From the NCBI GenBank assembly GCA_047974165.1, contig JBKECB010000075.1:1-5685 (forward strand): a DNA stretch of 5,685 bases. Direction: 5' to 3'. Positions 1 to 4,818 of the stretch are shown here, one piece after another. Each line of letters begins with the position of its first letter. Position 1 is the stretch's first letter. The notes beneath the pieces were generated by a model. It saw only the letters and a program-made list of their open reading frames with translations, made no database searches and was not told where the DNA came from. Origin of the DNA: Lactovum sp047974165 (lineage in GTDB: Bacteria > Bacillota > Bacilli > Lactobacillales > Streptococcaceae). The position numbers were made by a program, and so were the translations under genes.

Positions 1-8
1 TAAATCTC

Positions 9-37
9 TTGACAATATGGCCTTGTTTTGCTATACT
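9..37 (+). promoter_or_regulatory. Strong sigma-A promoter of the rpsL-rpsG operon
   Basis: A perfect -35 box TTGACA (9-14) is followed after 17 bases by TATACT (32-37), one mismatch from the -10 consensus. TG at 29-30 makes it an extended -10 (TGCTATACT). Transcription should start near 44, leaving an untranslated leader of about 175 nt. Such strength suits a ribosomal protein operon. The spacer contains ATATGGCC (15-22), which recurs inverted at 119-126. Start site and strength are inferred from sequence. Confidence 0.85.
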
Positions 38-43
38 TATGAA

Positions 44-218
44 CGGTACTTTTTACATTTGGACTTTATAAGAAGAACGTAAATGTTGCCAATCTTCTAG
101 TCAGAACTTGGATTAAGCGGCCATATACTGACAACCCAATTATAAAAAATATGAAAGGAATGCTTTATAATTTTCATCGCTTCATGCTTGCATGGAAGAT
201 TGTAAAAGCAGGAAAGAA
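44..218 (+). promoter_or_regulatory. Long structured 5' leader of rpsL
   Basis: The stretch between the predicted transcription start and rpsL has no convincing gene. AATTATAAA (138-146) and TTTATAATT (164-172) form a perfect 9-bp, AU-rich stem with a 17-nt loop. TCTTCT (93-98) can pair with AGAAGA (71-76), while the overlapping CAATCTTC (90-97) can pair with GAAGATTG (195-202), just upstream of the ribosome binding site; the two pairings exclude each other. A regulatory role, for example translational feedback by a ribosomal protein, is only inferred. I do not recognise a described leader family here. Confidence 0.4.
210..216 (+). promoter_or_regulatory. Ribosome binding site that fixes the rpsL start
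   Basis: AGGAAAG lies just before the ATG at 219. The frame is open back to an in-frame ATG at 192, but that codon has no Shine-Dalgarno sequence and would add nine residues (MEDCKSRKE) not found in S12. The ATG at 219 gives the canonical N-terminus MPTINQLV. Confidence 0.8.
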
Positions 219-632
219 ATGCCTACTATTAATCAGTTGGTAAATCGCCCTCGTAAATCGAAGGTAACCAAATCTAAGTCACCTGCCATGAATGTTGGCT
301 ACAATAGTCGCAAGAAGGTGCAAACAAAAATTTCAAGTCCACAAAAACGTGGAGTTGCAACTCGTGTCGGAACGATGACACCTAAAAAGCCTAACTCAGC
401 TCTTCGTAAGTTTGCTCGTGTACGTTTATCAAACTTGATGGAAGTTACAGCTTATATCCCAGGTATTGGTCATAACTTACAAGAACATAGCGTGGTACTT
501 CTACGTGGTGGACGTGTAAAAGATCTACCGGGTGTTCGTTATCATATCGTTCGTGGAGCACTTGATACTGCGGGTGTTACAGATCGTAAGCAAGGCCGTT
601 CAAAATACGGTGCTAAAAGGCCAAAAGCTTAA
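219..632 (+). CDS. rpsL: 30S ribosomal protein S12
   Basis: S12 sits at the decoding centre of the 30S subunit and helps set translational accuracy. The 137-residue product matches the usual streptococcal/lactococcal length. It shows the conserved start MPTINQLVNRPRKSK, the core TPKKPNSALRKFARVRLSN and the C-terminal end RSKYGAKRPKA. Lys56 (in TPKKPNS) and Lys101 (in RVKDLPG) are both wild type; substitutions there give streptomycin resistance in related species, so this allele predicts ribosomal sensitivity. Asp102 is the family's usual beta-methylthiolation site. The start at 219 is chosen over an in-frame ATG at 192 on ribosome binding site and family grounds. It is the first gene of the str operon, 17 bases before rpsG, and is read from the promoter at 9-37. 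Identification is essentially certain. Confidence 0.98.
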   Translation: MPTINQLVNRPRKSKVTKSKSPAMNVGYNSRKKVQTKISSPQKRGVATRVGTMTPKKPNSALRKFARVRLSNLMEVTAYIPGIGHNLQEHSVVLLRGGRVKDLPGVRYHIVRGALDTAGVTDRKQGRSKYGAKRPKA

Positions 633-649
633 GAAAGGAGAAAGAATAA

Positions 650-1117
650 ATGCGTAAAAATCGTGCCCCAAAACGTGAAGTTTTGGCAGACCCAGTTTAT
701 AACTCAGTTGTTGTTTCTCGTCTTATCAATCGTTTGATGCTTGATGGTAAGCGTGGTGTCGCAACAAATATCGTATACAGTGCCTTTGATCAAATCAAAG
801 AAGCTACAGGGAATAATCCATTAGAAGTATTTGAAGCAGCAATGGAAAATATTATGCCTCTTCTTGAAGTTCGTGCCCGTCGTGTGGGTGGTTCAAACTA
901 TCAAGTTCCAGTTGAAGTACGTCCAGAGCGTCGTACAACATTGGGACTTCGTTGGTTAGTAACTATTGCCCGTAAACGTGGTGAGCATACAATGCAAGAC
1001 CGTTTGGCAAAAGAAATCATGGACGCAAGTAACAGTACAGGTGCAGCAGTTAAAAAACGTGAAGATACTCACAAAATGGCTGAAGCAAACCGTGCCTTTG
1101 CACATTTCCGTTGGTAA
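650..1117 (+). CDS. rpsG: 30S ribosomal protein S7
   Basis: S7 is a primary 16S rRNA-binding protein that nucleates assembly of the 3' major domain (30S head) and lines the E site. The 155 residues cover the whole family. Conserved blocks are the start RKNRAPKREVLADP, the middle VRARRVGGSNYQVPVEV, then RPERRTTLGLRWLV, and the end KREDTHKMAEANRAFAHFRW. It begins MRKNRAP rather than MSRKNRAP, one residue shorter than Streptococcus S7 and as I recall for lactococci. AAGGAG (635-640) precedes the ATG by nine bases. Only 17 bases separate it from rpsL, so the two are co-transcribed. In E. coli S7 represses this operon translationally; whether that holds here cannot be seen. An open frame in another phase at 966-1178 is a shadow. 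Confidence 0.98.
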   Translation: MRKNRAPKREVLADPVYNSVVVSRLINRLMLDGKRGVATNIVYSAFDQIKEATGNNPLEVFEAAMENIMPLLEVRARRVGGSNYQVPVEVRPERRTTLGLRWLVTIARKRGEHTMQDRLAKEIMDASNSTGAAVKKREDTHKMAEANRAFAHFRW

Positions 1118-1138
1118 GATTATTCAATTAAAACAGAT

Positions 1139-1176
1139 AAGACTGAGCTGGGCGCAAGCTCACTCAGTTTTCTTTT
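1139..1176 (+). terminator. Hairpin plus U tract between rpsG and fusA
   Basis: ACTGAG (1142-1147) pairs with CTCAGT (1163-1168); alternatively GAGCT (1145-1149) pairs with AGCTC (1157-1161) around a seven-base loop, with ACT/AGT below a small bulge. TTTTCTTTT follows. It looks like an intrinsic terminator or attenuator inside the operon. I see no clear promoter between it and fusA, so fusA probably depends on readthrough, or on a promoter I cannot recognise. Confidence 0.65.
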
Positions 1177-1200
1177 AAAAATATAAGGAGAAGCAATAAA

Positions 1201-3288
1201 ATGGCTCGTGAATATTCATTAAAAAAAACACGCAATATCGGAATTATGGCACACGTTGATGCTGGTAAGACAACAACAACAGAGCGTGTCCTTTTCCATA
1301 CAAATAAAATCCATAAATTAGGTGAAACTCATGATGGAGCTTCACAGATGGACTGGATGAAGCAAGAACAAGAACGTGGAATTACAATTACTTCTGCGGC
1401 AACAACAGCTTTTTGGAAAGAAAATTGTATTAATATTATTGACACACCAGGACACGTGGACTTTACAATTGAAGTTCAACGTTCTCTTCGTGTTCTTGAT
1501 GGCGCAGTTACCGTTTTGGATTCACAAGTGGGTGTTGAGCCTCAAACTGAAACAGTTTGGCGTCAAGCAACAGAATACAAAGTTCCTCGTATTGTTTTCT
1601 CAAATAAGATGGACAAGACAGGTGCAGATTATTTTGCCTCAGTAGAAAGCTTACATGACCGTCTTCAGGCAAATGCACATCCAATCCAACTTCCAATCGG
1701 TTCTGAAGATGATCTTCATGGAATGATTGATCTTGTTGAAATGAAGGCTTTTGAGTACGATGGTGGTTCAAAAGAAGAGGCTAAAGAAATTGATATCCCT
1801 GAGGATATGCTTGAACTTGCAAACGAATGGCGTGAAAAATTAGTTGAAGCAGTTGCAGATACTGATGAAGATCTCATGATGAAATTCCTTGAAGGTGAAG
1901 AAATCACAATTCCTGAGTTAAAAGCAGGAATCCGTAAAGCAACGATTGCTGCAGAATTCTTCCCAATGATGGGGGGCTCAGCTTATAAGAATATGGGTGT
2001 TAAGTTCATGTTGGATGCAGTACTTGATTACCTTCCTTCACCAGTGGATGTGCCAGCGATTCAAGGAGTTAATCCTAAGACTGAAGAAGAAGATTCACGT
2101 GCACCTTCTGATGAAGCACCATTTTCAGCAATTGCTTTTAAGATTATGACGGATCCATTTGTTGGACGTTTAACATTCTTCCGTGTTTATTCAGGTACTG
2201 CGGAAGCAGGATCATATGTTTTAAATGCTGTTAAAGGTAAGAAAGAGCGTTTAGGACGTTTGGTGCAGATGCATGCTAATAATCGTTCTGAAATAAATCA
2301 AGTTTTTGCTGGAGATATTGCAGCAGCGATTGGATTTAAGGATACAACAACAGGAGATACATTGTGTGATGAAAAACATCCTGTTATTCTTGAGTCCATT
2401 GTCTTCCCAGAACCAGTTATTGAAATCGCTATCGAACCAAAATCTAAAGCAGATCAAGATAAGATGGGAACTGGCCTTCAAAAGTTAGCTGAAGAAGATC
2501 CATCATTCCGTGTGTCAACAAACCAAGAAACTGGTGAAACAGTTATTGCTGGTATGGGTGAGCTTCACTTGGACGTGTTGGTAACACGTTTGAAAGATGA
2601 GTTTGGTGTTGAAGCAAATGTTGGTGCACCACAAGTTTCTTACCGTGAAACATTCCGTGCTCCAGTTACTCAAGCACGTGGATTCTTCAAGCGTCAGTCA
2701 GGTGGTAAAGGTCAATATGGTGATGTTTGGATTGAATTTACACCAAATGAAGAAGGAAAAGGCTTTGAGTTTGAAAATGCTATCGTTGGTGGTGTAGTTC
2801 CTCGTGAGTTTGTTCCAGCAGTTCAAAAAGGTTTGGAAGAGTCAATGGCGAATGGTGTTCTTGCTGGATTCCCATTGGTTGATGTTAAAGCCAAACTTTA
2901 TGATGGTTCTTATCATGAAGTTGATTCATCAGAAACTGCCTTTAAGGTAGCTGCAAGCTATGCCCTTAAAGAGGCAGCTAAGAATGCAAATGCTGTAATT
3001 CTAGAGCCTATGATGAAGGTAACTATCACAGTTCCTGAAGAATATATGGGAGATGCGATTGGTCATGTAAACTCACGTCGTGGACGTGTTGAGGGTATGG
3101 AATCATTAGGCAAGACGCAAATTGTTAATGCCTTTGTTCCATTGGCTGAAATGTTCGGATATGAAACTGTTATTCGTTCAGCAACACAGGGACGTGGAAC
3201 ATTTATGATGGTATTTGATCATTATGAAGATGTACCAAAAGCAGTTCAAGAGGACATTGTTAAGAAAAATGGTGGTAACCCAGAATAA
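1201..3288 (+). CDS. fusA: Translation elongation factor G (EF-G)
   Basis: EF-G is the cytoplasmic GTPase that drives tRNA-mRNA translocation and, with RRF, splits ribosomes for recycling. The 695-residue protein is full length, with all five domains. The G domain has the P-loop AHVDAGKT (17-24), switch I RGITITSA with Thr62, DTPGH (81-85, catalytic His85), NKMD (135-138) and GSAYK (259-263). Domain II follows from about 290, domain III ends near the GMGELHLD block, and domain IV carries the tip loop RQSGGKGQYGDV (498-509) and YHEVDSSE with the tip histidine His572. Domain V ends in DHYEDVP and KKNGGNPE. The ribosome binding site AAGGAG (1185-1190) is ten bases before the ATG. Compared with remembered L. 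lactis EF-G, the G domain is shorter (the insertion near residues 190-205) and reads THTNKIHKLGETHDG-like rather than YTGKIHKIGETHEG. No lesions are visible. Confidence 0.98.
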   Translation: MAREYSLKKTRNIGIMAHVDAGKTTTTERVLFHTNKIHKLGETHDGASQMDWMKQEQERGITITSAATTAFWKENCINIIDTPGHVDFTIEVQRSLRVLDGAVTVLDSQVGVEPQTETVWRQATEYKVPRIVFSNKMDKTGADYFASVESLHDRLQANAHPIQLPIGSEDDLHGMIDLVEMKAFEYDGGSKEEAKEIDIPEDMLELANEWREKLVEAVADTDEDLMMKFLEGEEITIPELKAGIRKATIAAEFFPMMGGSAYKNMGVKFMLDAVLDYLPSPVDVPAIQGVNPKTEEEDSRAPSDEAPFSAIAFKIMTDPFVGRLTFFRVYSGTAEAGSYVLNAVKGKKERLGRLVQMHANNRSEINQVFAGDIAAAIGFKDTTTGDTLCDEKHPVILESIVFPEPVIEIAIEPKSKADQDKMGTGLQKLAEEDPSFRVSTNQETGETVIAGMGELHLDVLVTRLKDEFGVEANVGAPQVSYRETFRAPVTQARGFFKRQSGGKGQYGDVWIEFTPNEEGKGFEFENAIVGGVVPREFVPAVQKGLEESMANGVLAGFPLVDVKAKLYDGSYHEVDSSETAFKVAASYALKEAAKNANAVILEPMMKVTITVPEEYMGDAIGHVNSRRGRVEGMESLGKTQIVNAFVPLAEMFGYETVIRSATQGRGTFMMVFDHYEDVPKAVQEDIVKKNGGNPE

Positions 3289-3291
3289 AAG

Positions 3292-3325
3292 AAAAATACG
3301 AGTGTTAAACTCGTATTTTTATTTT
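3292..3325 (+). terminator. Intrinsic terminator after fusA
   Basis: AAAAATACGAGT (3292-3303) and ACTCGTATTTTT (3309-3320) form a perfect 12-bp stem with a five-base loop GTTAA, followed by more T. It starts four bases after the fusA stop and should close the str operon, separating it from purR. The A tract on the left arm makes it potentially bidirectional. Confidence 0.92.
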
Positions 3326-3338
3326 ACTTATAAAGTTA

Positions 3339-3351
3339 AATGTTCGGTATT
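3339..3351 (-). promoter_or_regulatory. PurBox (PurR binding site) upstream of purR
   Basis: Read on the minus strand the 13 bases are AATACCGAACATT, an exact match to the lactococcal PurBox consensus AWWWCCGAACWWT as I remember it. The site lies between the fusA terminator and purR, at or just beside the expected -35 region. In L. lactis, PurR activates purC and purD from PurBoxes further upstream of the promoter; overlap with the -35 here would suit autorepression instead. Binding is inferred, not shown. I see no second PurBox in this intergenic region. Confidence 0.75.
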
Positions 3352-3372
3352 TACTTAATTTTATGATAAAAT
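3343..3372 (+). promoter_or_regulatory. Probable weak purR promoter
   Basis: Two overlapping -10 candidates are TATGAT (3362-3367) and the extended TGATAAAAT (3364-3372). No good -35 lies at the right distance: TTCGGT (3343-3348) is poor and is part of the PurBox. A weak promoter relying on the extended -10 suits a regulator gene; transcripts would start near 3379. Because fusA ends with a strong terminator, purR needs its own promoter. Confidence 0.5.
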
Positions 3373-3404
3373 GAGATAAGAATTAAAGAAATCAGGAGAG
3401 AAAA

Positions 3405-4226
3405 ATGAGAAGAAGTGAACGTTTAGTAGATATGACAGATTATCTTTTAAAGAAACCTTTCCAATTATTAAAGTTAAATTACTTTACTACACGCTATAAC
3501 TCTTCAAAGTCAACTATTTCAGAGGATTTAGAGATTGTACGTCAAGTTTTTGAAGAAAGAGAAGTTGGTCGATTAGAAACTTTAAAGGGGACATCAGGTG
3601 GTGTAATTTTTACTCCTGATATTAGTGATGGAAGGTCAAGAAAATCTGCAGAAGAAATTAAAGTATTGATGCATCAAAAAGATCGAATCTTACCTGGAGG
3701 ATATATTTATCTTTCTGATATTTTAGGTCATCCTAAAAATTTAAAAAAAATAGGGCAGATTCTCGCCCATGAATTTTTAAACTCTCGTGTTGATGCTGTG
3801 ATGACCATTGCAACAAAGGGTATTCCTATCGCTCAGTCTGTTGCAGAGCGTTTAAATGTCCCTTTTGTGATTGTCCGCCGTGACCCCAAAGTTACAGAAG
3901 GGGCAACCTTATCTGTGAATTATATGTCAGGATCAAGCGCAAAAGTTGAGTCGATGGTCCTCTCAAAGCGAGCTTTATCTGCAGGACAGCGTGTGCTTAT
4001 CGTGGATGACTTTATGAAGGGAGGTGGGACGCTAAATGGTATGAAAAGTTTGGTCTATGAAATGGATTGTATCGTTGCAGGTGTCTCTGTTTTTATAGAA
4101 GGCCCTTTCAGAGGAGAAAGACCAATTAAAGACTATAAGTCTATGCTTGCAGTTGATGAGATAAATCTTCTTGAACATTCTATCAAAGTTCAACTTGGAA
4201 ATATGTACAATAATATGACAGATTAA
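3405..4226 (+). CDS. purR: PurR, PRPP-responsive purine regulon regulator
   Basis: This is the Bacillus/Lactococcus-type PurR, unrelated to the LacI-type PurR of E. coli. The 273-residue length is typical. Residues 1 to about 75 form the winged-helix DNA-binding domain, with the recognition region near NSSKSTISEDLEIVR (32-46). The rest is a type I phosphoribosyltransferase-like domain that binds PRPP as effector. Its PRPP motif is VLIVDDFMKGGGTLNGM (197-213), and TIATKGIPIA (134-143) is the other conserved loop. In L. lactis PurR activates pur genes when PRPP is high. AGGAG (3394-3398) precedes the ATG by six bases. A perfect PurBox in its promoter region suggests autoregulation. It has its own terminator, so it is monocistronic. 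The gene is intact, in contrast to everything downstream. Confidence 0.96.
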   Translation: MRRSERLVDMTDYLLKKPFQLLKLNYFTTRYNSSKSTISEDLEIVRQVFEEREVGRLETLKGTSGGVIFTPDISDGRSRKSAEEIKVLMHQKDRILPGGYIYLSDILGHPKNLKKIGQILAHEFLNSRVDAVMTIATKGIPIAQSVAERLNVPFVIVRRDPKVTEGATLSVNYMSGSSAKVESMVLSKRALSAGQRVLIVDDFMKGGGTLNGMKSLVYEMDCIVAGVSVFIEGPFRGERPIKDYKSMLAVDEINLLEHSIKVQLGNMYNNMTD

Positions 4227-4240
4227 ATCTGTCATTTTTA
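4215..4240 (+). terminator. purR terminator with the stop codon in its loop
   Basis: ATGACAGAT (4215-4223) and ATCTGTCAT (4227-4235) form a perfect 9-bp stem, followed by TTTTT. The three-base loop TAA (4224-4226) is exactly the purR stop codon, so the left arm encodes the last residues (MTD). Translation therefore ends inside the terminator. Confidence 0.85.
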
Positions 4241-4244
4241 TTAA

Positions 4245-4463
4245 CTAATACCAGTAACCAATATCTTGATAATGAAGTTTATAAGAGCTAGGTACATAGT
4301 CATAATAATATTTCTAATTGCTTGTGTTGCCATTAAAGTAATTTTTATGATAAGTATAAATATCAATGACTTTTTTGTTTTTACTTCAGCTTTTGTGGAA
4401 TAACCATCCCAAGTCCTATAAATAAAAGAGTGAATGTGATAAAAATATGTCTTTCTTTTTCAC
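4245..4463 (-). pseudogene. Possible remnant of a small secreted peptide gene
   Basis: On the minus strand, a possible GTG start at 4463-4461 leads to Lys residues, then with one frameshift to a signal-peptide-like stretch, RHIFITFTLLFIGLGMVIPQ. Further shifts lead to VIDIYTYHKNYFNGNTSN, an in-frame TAG (4316-4314), then KYYYDYVPSSYKLHYQ and DIGYWY, with a stop at 4247-4245. If repaired it would encode roughly 70 residues: a signal peptide and a short Tyr-rich mature part. I do not recognise the family. It lies next to a ruined ABC transporter, so a bacteriocin or other exported peptide is conceivable, but that is only inference. No clear ribosome binding site is seen. The reading depends on joining three frames and could be chance. 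Confidence 0.35.
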
Positions 4464-4464
4464 A

Positions 4465-4504
4465 TTTCTTTTCTTTTCATCTCAATAGAAAGGAAAAAAA
4501 GAAA
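4465..4504. repeat. Imperfect pyrimidine/purine inverted repeat
   Basis: A left arm TTTCTTTTCTTTTC (4465-4478) can fold onto GAAAGG (4488-4493) and AAAAGAAA (4497-4504), giving about 14 bp with a three-base bulge and one G-T pair. It lies where the minus-strand peptide traces end and the ATPase remnant begins, so it may mark the deletion junction. Low sequence complexity makes chance pairing likely. Confidence 0.35.
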
Positions 4505-4818
4505 AGATTGGGTTAGCCATTTAATGCTGAGAAATGTGTCATTATGTGGATAAGCAGATTGTAAGCTATTCATTAGGGATTTGTTGGAAGCTTTTGATTT
4601 CTTTATATGAGGTGGCAGATGTTGATTATTGGTTGTTGATGAGCTAACCTTAGTGCTAGATAGAGATAGTGTCAGAGTCTTTAGAGAGTTACTTGAGTAG
4701 AAGGTAGTAGAAAATAAGGCAATTATTTTTCGACTCGTGAAAATGAATGCTTTTTGAAGTTTATGACAGGATTTATCATATTGAAAATCTCACACTTGTG
4801 AAAGAAGGAGGAGACTAC
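4503..4818 (+). pseudogene. ABC transporter ATPase, decayed C-terminal fragment
   Basis: Joining frames gives a recognisable nucleotide-binding domain C-terminus. It opens with DWVSHLMLRNVS, shifts to HYVDKQIVSYSLGICWKLLI, where YSLG is the ABC signature, then ISLYEVADVDYWLL. After a -1 shift near 4636-4638 comes DELTLVLDRDSV (4638 on), a Walker B and D-loop with the usual DEPT proline replaced by leucine. A TAG follows at 4698-4700. One T appears lost from the run 4726-4730, after which STRENECF (4730 on) replaces the H-loop STH with STR. Another T is lost at 4751-4755, before FEVYDRIYHIENLTLVKEGG. The Walker A half, some 150 residues, is missing. At least four frameshifts, a stop and two motif substitutions rule out function. 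It likely energised the permease that follows. Confidence 0.72.
4805..4813 (+). promoter_or_regulatory. Orphan ribosome binding site of the permease remnant
   Basis: AAGGAGGAG is the best Shine-Dalgarno match in the window, yet no ATG, GTG or TTG follows at a useful distance. CTC at 4819-4821, five bases on and in the permease frame, may replace a lost start codon. Its place between the ATPase tail and the permease's first residues marks the old gene boundary. Confidence 0.55.

Noticed and set aside
166..171. TATAAT as a second rpsL promoter -10 box
   Set aside because: No -35-like sequence lies 16-18 bases upstream (the region is AT-rich TAAAAA), and these bases are part of the 138-172 stem.
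192..218. Upstream in-frame ATG extending S12 by nine residues
   Set aside because: There is no ribosome binding site before it, and the extra residues are absent from S12; AGGAAAG and the family N-terminus support 219.
160..243. Leader ORF of 27 codons from ATG at 160, overlapping the rpsL start
   Set aside because: Its AAAGGA touches the ATG with no spacing, the start lies in an AU-rich stem, and the peptide (MLYNFHRFMLAW...) has no recognisable features.
3150..3162. Second perfect PurBox match, ATATCCGAACATT on the minus strand, inside fusA
   Set aside because: It encodes the conserved EF-G residues EMFGYE, so the match is explained by codons, and no gene starts nearby.
4032..4235. Minus-strand open frame over the purR 3' end
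   Set aside because: It is a shadow of purR, with no ribosome binding site and no recognisable protein features.
4245..4463. Lactococcin 972-family bacteriocin identity for the minus-strand remnant
   Set aside because: The signal-peptide and aromatic C-terminus are suggestive, but the GG-W-YG and SNY-H-x-x-K-H blocks of that family are not seen, so I do not assign the family.
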